Assembly (NCBI GenBank): GCA_035651155.1
Contig: DASRGG010000012.1
Location: forward strand, 1 to 64,000
From: CF-39 sp035651155
GTDB taxonomy: Bacteria; Chloroflexota; Limnocylindria; P2-11E
Direction: 5' to 3'
Length of the DNA: 64,000 bases
Shown here: positions 53,139 to 60,673 of the stretch, piece after piece
Numbering within the stretch: the first letter of the stretch is position 1
Layout of the letters: the number at the start of each line of letters is the position of its first letter
Notes under the pieces: generated by a model
What the model was told of the DNA's origin: nothing
The model's input: the letters and a program-made list of their open reading frames with translations, nothing else
Database searches by the model: none
Translations under genes and position numbers: made by a program

Positions 53139-54037
53139 AGGCGCGTCCCCTTCAGGAGGTCCAGGATCGCGGCGACCGGACCGAGGGCTTCGCCGGCGTC
53201 CCTCCGCCGCAGCGCGACGATCGGACGGCGGACCGGCGGCGCGCCGATCATCTTCACCGGGCGCAGCGATCGCGCGCGCAGCTCCTGGGCGAGGGCCATG
53301 CGCGGCAGGAGCGCCACGCCGAGACCCTGCTGCACCATCTTCTTGGCGGCCTCGACGTTGTCGAGCTCCAGCGTGGACGCGGGCACGACCCCGGCCTGAC
53401 GGAACAGGCTCGACGTGAGCTCGTGGTAGCTCGACGTCCGGTCGAAGAGGATGAGCCGCTCCTGCGCCAGCTCGTCCATCCGCACCTTCCCGCGCGGCGC
53501 GAACGGGTGACGCGCCGACACGACGAGCAGCATCTCGTCCTCGAAGAGCGGGATGAGCTCGGCATCGGCGTGGCGGACCGGCCGGCCGACGCCGACGTGC
53601 GCCTCGCCGCGGAGGACCATGTCGAGGACCTCCTCGGTGTGACCGGTGCGGACACCGAGGCGCACGTTCGGATGCGTCGCGCGGAAGGCACGGAGGACCG
53701 CCGGAAGGACGTACGTGCTCACCGCCGGCGCCGCGGCGATGACGAGCGCGCCGGTCGTGCCCTCGCGCAGATTCGCGATGAGCTGGCGCGCCTCGTCGAG
53801 CGTGGCGATCGCGCGCTGCGCGTAGGGAAGGAACGCCCGGCCGGCGTCGCTCAGCTTCATCCCGCGATGCGTGCGCACGAAGAGCTCGACCCCCAGGGCG
53901 CGCTCCAGCGACTTGAGACGCGCGGTGATCGCGGGCTGCGTGAGGAAGAGGGCCTCGGCGGCACGGCTCACGTTGCCGAGGCGGGCCACCTCGACGAACG
54001 ACTCGATCTGCGCGAAGAGCATCGGATCCTGTGGCAT
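53135..54037 (-). CDS. LysR-family transcriptional regulator
   Basis: LTTR of 300 residues: N-terminal winged helix (FVEVARLGNVSRAAEALFLTQPAITARLKSLE) and a C-terminal periplasmic-binding-like effector domain (from GALVIAAAPAVSTYVLP). It is divergent from the isocitrate lyase operon, and a nested dyad lies between them, so it probably controls that operon in response to a metabolite. ATG 54037 is preferred because the ATG at 54061 would overlap the operator. TATAAA lies ten bases before 54037. Confidence 0.92.
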   Translation of the reverse strand: MPQDPMLFAQIESFVEVARLGNVSRAAEALFLTQPAITARLKSLERALGVELFVRTHRGMKLSDAGRAFLPYAQRAIATLDEARQLIANLREGTTGALVIAAAPAVSTYVLPAVLRAFRATHPNVRLGVRTGHTEEVLDMVLRGEAHVGVGRPVRHADAELIPLFEDEMLLVVSARHPFAPRGKVRMDELAQERLILFDRTSSYHELTSSLFRQAGVVPASTLELDNVEAAKKMVQQGLGVALLPRMALAQELRARSLRPVKMIGAPPVRRPIVALRRRDAGEALGPVAAILDLLKGTRL

Positions 54038-54051
54038 ATCATCATCGTTTA

Positions 54052-54084
54052 TATCAGACATCACCACAAGTGATTTGCCTGATA
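54052..54084. promoter_or_regulatory. nested inverted repeats, likely LysR operator
   Basis: The inner dyad ATCAC-N5-GTGAT (54060-54074) contains the T-N11-A pattern of LysR boxes. The outer arms TATCAG and CTGATA (54052-54057, 54079-54084) are centred within one base of it. The element sits between the divergent LysR and isocitrate lyase units, and is strikingly AT-rich for this genome. Confidence 0.65.
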
Positions 54085-54153
54085 GGCCTCTCGGCACGGA
54101 GACTGCCCGGTATTCCCGCCGTGGACGCACAGCGCGTGACCCCGGAGGTCCGC

Positions 54154-54267
54154 ATGACCGAGATCGAAGAGCGCATCGAGGACCAGAAGCGCCAGGCGCG
54201 GCTGCTCCAGAAGCAGCTCGAGTGTGAATGCCCGGACACGCGCTGCAACGTGGAGCACGAGTCGTGA
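54154..54267 (+). CDS. 37-residue coiled-coil/Cys microprotein ahead of isocitrate lyase
   Basis: Short gene encoding 37 residues: an amphipathic charged helix (EERIEDQKRQARLLQKQLE) followed by CECPDTRCNVEHES, with three cysteines. A perfect GGAGG lies five bases before ATG 54154, and the TGA overlaps the GTG of isocitrate lyase as GTGA, so ribosomes would pass from one to the other. Coding is supported by these signals only. I know no family. The three Cys plus His could bind metal. Confidence 0.65.
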   Translation: MTEIEERIEDQKRQARLLQKQLECECPDTRCNVEHES

Positions 54268-55388
54268 AGCTCGCCGCGACGCCGCTCCTGCCGGAGGGCT
54301 ACACCGTCCCCGCCTCGCGCTGGGAGGATCCCGCGACGCGCATGCGCAGGCTGCTCGACACGGAGCCCTTCGTGTTCGGACCAGGCGTGTACGACCCGCA
54401 CGGCGCGGAGCTCTGCATGTACTACGGCTTCAAGGCCGTGTACTTCAGCGGCTACTCCTTCGCCATCGGCCATCTCGGCACCACGGACATGGATCTGTAC
54501 ACGGGCCCGGAGATCGCCGACGGCGCGCGCCGCACGGTCGCGGCGATGCGCAAGTTCCAGCTCACCATGGCGCTCGGCGATCCCGAGAAGGGCGTCGCGC
54601 CGAAGCACCTCGAGATCCCGCCGGTCGTGGTCGACATGGACGGCGGCTACGGCAACCTGTTCAACGTCCAGCGCACCGCCGAGCTCTACGTGAACGCGGG
54701 CGTCGCGGCGGCGCACATCGAGGACCAGGTCCTGCCCAAGCGCTGCGGCCACATCGCGGGCAAGGCGCTCATCAGCGCCGACGAGATGATCGGCAAGCTC
54801 CGCATGATGCGCGCGGTCGCCGACGACCTGGGTCGCGCGGACTTCATCATCATCGCGCGCACCGACGGCGTGTCGGCGGTGGACGCTCCCGAAGCGACGC
54901 GCGGCATCGACCTCGCGATCGATCGCGCGCTCCGCTACCTCGACAGCGGCGTGCCCGACATGGTCTGGTGCGAGTTCCCCACGAGCGATCGGGGACCGAC
55001 CGAACAGTTCGCGGAGGAGATCCGGCGCCGCTTCCCCGACGCGAAGATGGCGTTCAACTGGTCGTCCTCCTTCAAGTGGTTCAACGAAACCGACCCGATC
55101 AGCTTCGCCGAGCTGGGCGAGCTCGGGTACAAGTTCCTCTTCATCACCCTTGCCGCGCAGCACGCCTACGGCTATGGCTTCGCGAAGCTGCTGCAGGGCT
55201 TGAAGACGGAGGAGCAGCAGGCCTACATCGAGCTCCAGAAGCGCGAATGGCAGGTCGGCGACGACGTGCCGACGCGGAGCCACCACCTGTTCACCGGCGT
55301 CCCGTATCACCAGATCATGGGCTCGGCGATGGGCGCGTCCCGGCTCGGCGCGCATTTCGACGAGAAGCTCGGCGAGAAGGCGGTTTAG
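54264..55388 (+). CDS. isocitrate lyase family protein
   Basis: Isocitrate lyase/PEP-mutase superfamily enzyme of 374 residues. The catalytic signature KRCGH is at 159-163 (Cys161), preceded by HIEDQ and followed by AGKALIS; VVDMDGGYG holds the metal-binding aspartates, and GYKFLFITLA is ICL-like. Isocitrate cleavage in the glyoxylate shunt is the most likely role; 2-methylisocitrate lyase is the alternative because that enzyme also uses KRCGH. GTG start coupled to the microprotein upstream. Two further short genes follow. Confidence 0.88.
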   Translation: MKLAATPLLPEGYTVPASRWEDPATRMRRLLDTEPFVFGPGVYDPHGAELCMYYGFKAVYFSGYSFAIGHLGTTDMDLYTGPEIADGARRTVAAMRKFQLTMALGDPEKGVAPKHLEIPPVVVDMDGGYGNLFNVQRTAELYVNAGVAAAHIEDQVLPKRCGHIAGKALISADEMIGKLRMMRAVADDLGRADFIIIARTDGVSAVDAPEATRGIDLAIDRALRYLDSGVPDMVWCEFPTSDRGPTEQFAEEIRRRFPDAKMAFNWSSSFKWFNETDPISFAELGELGYKFLFITLAAQHAYGYGFAKLLQGLKTEEQQAYIELQKREWQVGDDVPTRSHHLFTGVPYHQIMGSAMGASRLGAHFDEKLGEKAV

Positions 55389-55398
55389 GGAGGAACTG

Positions 55399-55554
55399 AT
55401 GCGAGACGACGGCAGCACGACGGCGATCGACCCCGACACGCTCGAGGAGGCGTTCGATCGCGCGATGCTCGCGGGTCCCTACATCTGCGTCGGCACGAGC
55501 GGCGGACGGCGGGTCGACGAGAATCGCGAGCTGGAGGTCGAGGCACGGCGATGA
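55399..55554 (+). CDS. 51-residue microprotein behind isocitrate lyase
   Basis: Short gene encoding 51 residues with a strong GGAGGAA three bases before ATG 55399, ten bases after the isocitrate lyase stop. Contains the motif TLEEAFDRAM and a Gly-rich GPYICVGTSGG turn, then a charged tail. The stop overlaps the next ATG as ATGA. No known family; the TLEExFDR motif recurs in the next small protein. Confidence 0.6.
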   Translation: MRDDGSTTAIDPDTLEEAFDRAMLAGPYICVGTSGGRRVDENRELEVEARR

Positions 55555-55664
55555 ACACCGACGACGAGGGTCTCGAGGCCGCCGAGTGGGACGAGCAGCG
55601 GGAGCGGAGCTGGCTCGCGGAGCAGGCGGATCTGATCACGCTCGAAGAGGGCTTCGACCGCTGA
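55551..55664 (+). CDS. 37-residue acidic microprotein
   Basis: Short gene encoding 37 residues, strongly acidic, with two tryptophans (AEWDEQRERSWLAEQ) and ending ITLEEGFDR. It overlaps the previous small gene by ATGA. The shared TLEE[A/G]FDR motif suggests that the two are related or bind the same partner. No known family. Confidence 0.55.
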   Translation: MNTDDEGLEAAEWDEQRERSWLAEQADLITLEEGFDR

Positions 55665-55735
55665 GCGGAGGCGCCGGATCCCCGTGAAGCCGACGGGATG
55701 AGCGATGCCGCGCGGCGCGAGGACGCTCGCCGACG

Positions 55736-56989
55736 TCACCGGCGCGGCCCATCCGACGACCGCGTCCGCGCGCGGCCCGGCCGCGGAAGCGCGTGGCGCG
55801 TGCGAAAGAGCTGCACCGCGGCGAGCGCGACGTACAGCGTGCTGAAGGCGTAGAGCTCCAGCTCCGCCGCGCTGTTGGAGCGGACGATCGCGCGAAGCAC
55901 TCCGCCCGCGACGAATTGCGCGAGGAAGAGCCCGAGCAGCACCCCGGCCTGCCCGACGTCGAATGTCAGGCTCGCCAGCACGGCGACGCCGAAGACGCTC
56001 TGCGCCGCGGTGAGCAGGACCTCCGCCTGCTGCCGGGAGTCGAGCGGGAGCGCGGAGGGCGCCCCCGCGCCGATCGAGTACGAGACCGCGAGGCTGCCGA
56101 CGAGCAGCGTCCACTGGTTGATCTTCGCCGAGAGCAGGAGGGCGAACGCGACGGTCGCCCTGCCGCGGATCGCCAGCAGCGCGGCGACGATGAACTCCGG
56201 CGACTCGCTCGCGAGCGGCGCGAGCCATTGGACGAGCAGGAACTCGTCGATCCCGATCGCGCGTCCCGTCCGGACGAGCCCGTCCGCGAACGGCTCCGCG
56301 GCGAGCGCGATCACGATCCCCGCGAACGCGAAGAGCGCGAGGACCACCGCGCGCCGGAAGGTCGTGCCGAGCGCGCCGATCGCGGCCGCCGGGCCGACGA
56401 GGTCGGGCTCCTCGCTGCCGCTGCGTGCGGCCCAGACGGCGTACGCGCCGAAGAGCGACGCGAGGAGCACGGTGTCGGCGAGCGAGATCGCGCCTCGGAA
56501 CGGCAGCGTGACCGAGTAGAGCGTCGCGGCCGCGAGGAAGGCGACCGCGACCGCGCCGCCGCGATCGAGCGCGATGATCCGCCGGCGCGTCACGAGGAAC
56601 ACGATGATCGCGACCGTGGACCAGCCGACGCCGAGCAGCAGGCGGTTCGAGCCGGTCATGTTCGCGGCCGCGTAGGGCGCGAACGCCGGATCCTGGCCGG
56701 CCTTCCACGCGAAGACGATGTCGACGGCGTACTCGGGAAGCACGGCGATCAGCGCGACGACGATGAGCGAGAGCGCGCGCGGGACGTCGCGCTCCGCGGC
56801 CTCCGCCGCCCACGACATCGCGAACGCCGCCGCGACGACGCTCGCGCCGAAGAACAGCGTGCCGAGCGGGACGGACGGTTCGACGAAGCCGGCGCGGGTG
56901 AGCGCCGCGGGCGACGCCGCGAGCGCGACGAGGATGATGGGCGGGACCGCGTCGCGCGGGCTGCGGTGGCGGCGACCGTCGCGTGACAT
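55736..56989 (-). CDS. CaCA-family sodium/calcium exchanger-like protein
   Basis: Membrane protein of 417 residues with two homologous halves, each carrying an alpha-repeat-like segment: VALIAVLPEYAVDIVF and WLAPLASESPEFIVAALL. The conserved acidic residue is within each. Such proteins exchange Ca2+ or other divalent cations for Na+ or H+. GGAGG lies five bases before ATG 56989. The C-terminus is a basic tail. Confidence 0.78.
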   Translation of the reverse strand: MSRDGRRHRSPRDAVPPIILVALAASPAALTRAGFVEPSVPLGTLFFGASVVAAAFAMSWAAEAAERDVPRALSLIVVALIAVLPEYAVDIVFAWKAGQDPAFAPYAAANMTGSNRLLLGVGWSTVAIIVFLVTRRRIIALDRGGAVAVAFLAAATLYSVTLPFRGAISLADTVLLASLFGAYAVWAARSGSEEPDLVGPAAAIGALGTTFRRAVVLALFAFAGIVIALAAEPFADGLVRTGRAIGIDEFLLVQWLAPLASESPEFIVAALLAIRGRATVAFALLLSAKINQWTLLVGSLAVSYSIGAGAPSALPLDSRQQAEVLLTAAQSVFGVAVLASLTFDVGQAGVLLGLFLAQFVAGGVLRAIVRSNSAAELELYAFSTLYVALAAVQLFRTRHALPRPGRARTRSSDGPRR

Positions 56990-57023
56990 GCGACCTCCGA
57001 GCGTCAGCTCGAAGGTCTGGCTG

Positions 57024-57041
57024 GATCGGCCGGCGCCGATC
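57024..57041. terminator. short GC hairpin
   Basis: GATCGGC-CGGC-GCCGATC, a 7-bp stem in the 115-base gap after the PCP-reductase-like gene and before the exchanger. It could end the upstream unit. Confidence 0.3.
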
Positions 57042-57104
57042 GACGAGGCCACGGGCGCGCGCCCGAGCATGTTGACCTCGTCACGGTCCCGTCTGGACCG
57101 GCAG

Positions 57105-57416
57105 TTACTCCCCTTCGGAATCTGCCTCGGAGTCTAGGTCGTCCCAGCCCTCGGCGTTCTCGAGCTCCTCCGCATAGCGCTCGGGGTCCAGCCCGAGATC
57201 CTCGATGACGGCGATGAGTCCGTTCCGCTGCTCCGGCGGCGTCGTGCGGATCCACGCGCGCATGACGTCGTCCACCTCGACGGCGCTCGCGCCGCGGTCC
57301 TGCGCGACGCTCTCGGCCTCGTCGCGAGCGGCCGTGCCCGCGAGCTCGCGGATGGTCTCGGGGACCATGCGGGCGAGCGCGGTGAGCAGGTTGTCGGCGC
57401 TGTCGGTCCACTCCAT
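57105..57416 (-). CDS. PCP-reductase-like small protein
   Basis: Protein of 103 residues: the first ~60 residues (WTDSADNLLTALARMVPETIRELA...) resemble the PCP_red helical domain found at the C-terminus of protochlorophyllide reductase ChlB and as stand-alone proteins. The tail is very acidic. No photosynthesis gene is in the window, so the function is open. It begins eight bases after the acyl-CoA dehydrogenase stop. Confidence 0.65.
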   Translation of the reverse strand: MEWTDSADNLLTALARMVPETIRELAGTAARDEAESVAQDRGASAVEVDDVMRAWIRTTPPEQRNGLIAVIEDLGLDPERYAEELENAEGWDDLDSEADSEGE

Positions 57417-57424
57417 GGAGTGGC

Positions 57425-58579
57425 TCAGCCTATCGCGTCGATGCCCGTCACGGCGCGGCCGATGATCAGCTTCTGGATCTGCGTCGTTCCCTCGTACAGA
57501 CGGTTGACCCGCGCGTCGCGCCAGAGCCGCTCCACCGGGAACTCGTCGCTGAAGCCGTAGCCACCGTGGATCTGGATCGCGTTGTCGCAGGCGCGCTGCG
57601 CGATCTCCCCCGCGTACAGCTTGGCGATGCTCGTCTCGCGGGTGCTCGGCAGGCCCTTGTTCTTCAGGTGCCCCGCGCGCCACACGAGGAGCCGTGCGGC
57701 CTCGGTCTCGACGACCATGTCCGCGATCAGCTCCTGCACGAGCTGGTGCGCCGCGATCGGCTTGCCGAACGACTTTCGCTGGAGCGCGTACGCGACCGAC
57801 GCGTCGATCGCGGCCTGCGCCTGTCCCACCGCGCCCGCGGCGACCGAGTAGCGGCCGGAGTCGAGCGCGGACATCGCGATCTTGAAGCCCTCGCCGACCT
57901 GGCCGAGCCGCATGCTGTCGGGGACGCGCACGTGGTCGAGGATGAGCTCGCTCGAGTCCGACGAGCGCAGGCCGAGCTTCCCGTGCAATCCCGCGCTGCC
58001 GTACGGGCTCTTCTCGCGGTCGATGAGGAACGCGGTGATCCCCCGGTGCCCCTTCGACGGTTCCGCGTTGGCGAACACGAGCGCGAGCTTCGACACCGAG
58101 CCGTTCGAGATCCACATCTTGCGGCCGTTGATGATCCAGTCGCCGCCGTCGCGCGTGGCGGTCGCCTGGAGCTTCGTGGCGTCGCTTCCCACGGCCGGCT
58201 CGGTGAGGCCGAAGCAGCCGATGATCTCGCCGCTGCAAAGCCGCGGCAGCCACGCGCGCTTCTGCTCCTCGGTGCCCCACGTGAGGATCGTCAGCTCGAC
58301 GAGCGAGATCTGGACGGAGAGCGTCGTGCGCACGGACGAGTCGGCGCGGCCGATCTCCTCGGTGATGATCGCGTGGGCGATGTAGTCGACGCCCATGCCG
58401 CCGTACTCCTCGGGCACGGGGCCGCCGAGGAACCCGATCGGCGCCATCTTCCTCAGGACCTCGTGCGGGAAGATCTCGCCGCGATCGCGCTCGCGCGCGC
58501 CCGGCGCGATCTCCTTGTCGGCGAAGTCGCGCGCGAGCTTGCGGATCTGCTCCTGTTCGGGTGTGAGGTCGAAATCCAC
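57425..58579 (-). CDS. acyl-CoA dehydrogenase (second)
   Basis: Acyl-CoA dehydrogenase of 384 residues: LTEPAVGSDATK, MWISNGSVS, IQIHGGYGFS and catalytic glutamate in LYEGTTQIQ. LTEPAVGSD has Val where Asn-Ala/Gly is usual. Only about moderately similar to the other dehydrogenase at 51 kb, so a different chain length or glutaryl-type substrate is possible. GTG 58579 follows TAGGCT by 6 bases. Confidence 0.94.
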   Translation of the reverse strand: MDFDLTPEQEQIRKLARDFADKEIAPGARERDRGEIFPHEVLRKMAPIGFLGGPVPEEYGGMGVDYIAHAIITEEIGRADSSVRTTLSVQISLVELTILTWGTEEQKRAWLPRLCSGEIIGCFGLTEPAVGSDATKLQATATRDGGDWIINGRKMWISNGSVSKLALVFANAEPSKGHRGITAFLIDREKSPYGSAGLHGKLGLRSSDSSELILDHVRVPDSMRLGQVGEGFKIAMSALDSGRYSVAAGAVGQAQAAIDASVAYALQRKSFGKPIAAHQLVQELIADMVVETEAARLLVWRAGHLKNKGLPSTRETSIAKLYAGEIAQRACDNAIQIHGGYGFSDEFPVERLWRDARVNRLYEGTTQIQKLIIGRAVTGIDAIG

Positions 58580-58585
58580 GGGTCG

Positions 58586-58591
58586 AGCCTA
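58586..58591 (-). promoter_or_regulatory. -10 box TAGGCT, leaderless spacing
   Basis: On the minus strand TAGGCT is followed by 6 bases and GTG 58579 of the acyl-CoA dehydrogenase. Confidence 0.55.
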
Positions 58592-58694
58592 GCAACTCGA
58601 TCATGTCAGCGTCGCGTCAGCGGCCGTTCGTGTGTTCGTCCGTGCCTCCACACCATGAGCCTGCGTGTCCGCGATCCGCCGGGGACGCGGCTCT

Positions 58695-59549
58695 TCACGA
58701 CGGAGAAGTGGCTGCACCGCCCAGCCCGACGAGCTTGTCGACCAGCTCGGCGCTGAGATCCCCGGACATCACCTCTTCGACCGGCCCACGCAGCCGCATC
58801 GCGTAGCCGTCGCCGACGGTCACGTCGAGATCGCCGCCGGGCATGGTCACGACGACGTCGCGATCGACGAGGCGCGTGCGATGGCACGCCGCGACCGCCG
58901 CGCAGCTCGACGACCCCGATGCCAGCGTGTAGCCCGCGCCGCGCTCCCAGATCTCGATCGCGACGTGCGAGCGCGACAGCACCTCGGCGAACTGCACGTT
59001 CGTCCTCGCGGGGAACGCCCGATGCGCTTCGATGTGCGGACCGAGCGTGTGCGGATCGATCGTCGCGAGGTCGTCGACGATGACGACGCAATGCGGATTC
59101 CCGATGGAGAGGCTCGTCACCGCGAGCCGGCGTCCGAGCACCTCGATGGACTCCGTCGGGTGGAATGTCACCGTGCCCATCTCGGCGGTTACCTCCACCA
59201 CGCGCCCCCCACGCACGGCGCACTCGACGGCGACGCGCCCACCCGCGGTGTCGATGGTGAAGCGGTCGGACGAGGCGTATCCGTGCTCGCGCAGATACTT
59301 GGCGACGATGCGGATGCCGTTCCCGCTCTTTTCGGCGTCGCTCCCGTCCGGATTGAAGATGCGCACGCCGAAGTCCCCGCCCTCCGCCGGCTGGACCAGC
59401 AGCACGCCGTCGGAGCCCACGCCGTAGTGGCGGTCGCAGATGAGACGTACCGCCTCGGGCGTGACCGGGAACGGGACGGTCGCCGGATCGATGACGATGT
59501 AGTCGTTGCCGAGGCCGTGTGACTTCACGTAGTGCACGAGCGCAATCAT
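58695..59549 (-). CDS. dapF: diaminopimelate epimerase homologue with Ser in place of both catalytic Cys
   Basis: DapF fold of 284 residues: HGLGNDYIVID start, FNPDGSDAEKSGNG and ERGAGYTLASGSSSCAA. The two catalytic cysteines of DapF (in CGNG and ACGTG) are Ser75 and Ser211; a cysteine five residues after Ser211 is the only nearby thiol. Position next to lysA, with chrA between, supports a role in DAP/lysine synthesis, but the usual thiol-thiolate epimerase chemistry would not work. The start may be GTG 59537 or 59528 instead of ATG 59549, since the gene overlaps the divergent chrA. Confidence 0.85.
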   Translation of the reverse strand: MIALVHYVKSHGLGNDYIVIDPATVPFPVTPEAVRLICDRHYGVGSDGVLLVQPAEGGDFGVRIFNPDGSDAEKSGNGIRIVAKYLREHGYASSDRFTIDTAGGRVAVECAVRGGRVVEVTAEMGTVTFHPTESIEVLGRRLAVTSLSIGNPHCVVIVDDLATIDPHTLGPHIEAHRAFPARTNVQFAEVLSRSHVAIEIWERGAGYTLASGSSSCAAVAACHRTRLVDRDVVVTMPGGDLDVTVGDGYAMRLRGPVEEVMSGDLSAELVDKLVGLGGAATSPS

Positions 59550-60673
59550 CGCCGCTCGAGGTGTTCCTCGTCGCGTTGAAGCTCGGCATCACTTCGTTCG
59601 GCGGCCCGGTCGCGCACCTCGGCTACTTCCGGCGCGAATACGTCGAACGGCGCCGTTGGATGGACGACCAGACGTACGCGGACATCGTCGCGCTCTTCCA
59701 GTTCGTTCCCGGCCCCGCATCGAGCGAGACGGGGATCGCGATCGGGCTCCTCCGCGCGGGCCCGCTCGGAGCGTTTGCCGCGTGGCTCGGGTTCACGCTG
59801 CCGTCGGCGATCCTCATGACCGCGTTCGCCGTCCTCCTGGAACGGCTGCCACCCGAGCGCTCCGTCGTGACACGGGCGCTGCAGCTCCTCGCGCTCGTAA
59901 TCGTCTCGGTGGCGGTGTATCGGATGGCGCGGGCGCTCGCATGGGACCTGCGTCGCGGCGCGATCGCGCTCGCCGCGGCCGCCGCGGCGCTTCGGTTCGC
60001 GTCGGTCGATGCGTTCGCGCAGGTCTGGATCATCCTCATCGCGGGTGTCGCCGGTCATGTCCTGCTGGCCGCACCAGCGATCGCGGACCGTCCGCGTGCC
60101 GCCGTCCCGATCAGCCGCCGGGTCGCCGTGTTCTGCGCCGCGGCGTACGTGGCGCTCCTCGTCCTGCTCCCGATCGCGCGCCTCACGACGCTGAACGGTG
60201 AGGTGGCGCTCTTCGACTCCTTCTATCGTTCGGGTGCGCTCGTGTTCGGCGGCGGCCACGTCGTCCTGCCGCTGCTGCACGCCGAGGTCGTCCCGCCCGG
60301 ATGGGTCACCGACGAGGAGTTCCTGGCCGGATACGGAGCGGCGCAGGCGGTGCCCGGCCCGCTGTTCACCTTCGCGGCGTACCTCGGCGCGCGCATCGCG
60401 CCGTATCCGGGAGCCGACGATCCGGCACCCTCGCTCGGCGGGGACCTCTTCGGCCCGTGGCCGCCGAACGGCATCGCCGGCGCGGCCATCGCGACGATCG
60501 CGATCTTCCTTCCCGCGTTCCTCCTCGTGTTCGCCGCGCTGCCCTCGTGGGGCGCGCTCCGCACACGGTCGTGGGCGCAAAGGGCGCTGCGCGGCGTGAA
60601 CGCCTCGGTCGTCGGGCTGCTGCTCGCCGCGCTCATCACGCTCGCGAGGTCGGTCATAGCATCGCTTTTGTGA
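59519..60673 (+). CDS. chrA: chromate transporter ChrA
   Basis: CHR-family transporter of 384 residues with two CHR domains, each with its signature: SFGGPVAHLGYFRREYV and FVPGPASSETG in the first, FGGGHVVLPLLH and AVPGPLFTFAAYLG in the second. It exports chromate, or other oxyanions, with the membrane potential. GTG 59519 overlaps the divergent dapF start by up to 31 bases. The stop overlaps lysA. Confidence 0.93.
   Translation: MTSRSARAQSSPLEVFLVALKLGITSFGGPVAHLGYFRREYVERRRWMDDQTYADIVALFQFVPGPASSETGIAIGLLRAGPLGAFAAWLGFTLPSAILMTAFAVLLERLPPERSVVTRALQLLALVIVSVAVYRMARALAWDLRRGAIALAAAAAALRFASVDAFAQVWIILIAGVAGHVLLAAPAIADRPRAAVPISRRVAVFCAAAYVALLVLLPIARLTTLNGEVALFDSFYRSGALVFGGGHVVLPLLHAEVVPPGWVTDEEFLAGYGAAQAVPGPLFTFAAYLGARIAPYPGADDPAPSLGGDLFGPWPPNGIAGAAIATIAIFLPAFLLVFAALPSWGALRTRSWAQRALRGVNASVVGLLLAALITLARSVIASLL
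60657..60662 (+). promoter_or_regulatory. -10 box TAGCAT, leaderless spacing
   Basis: TAGCAT within the end of chrA is followed by 7 bases and GTG 60670 of lysA, giving lysA its own probable leaderless promoter besides read-through from chrA. Confidence 0.55.

Noticed and set aside
54031..54267. Longer 78-residue version of the microprotein starting at ATG 54031
   Set aside because: Would place the start upstream of the operator dyad and encode a non-conserved-looking head; the GGAGG before ATG 54154 marks the better start.
55665..55735. Terminator in the convergent gap after the isocitrate lyase operon
   Set aside because: No stem of more than about five contiguous pairs and no U-tract found.
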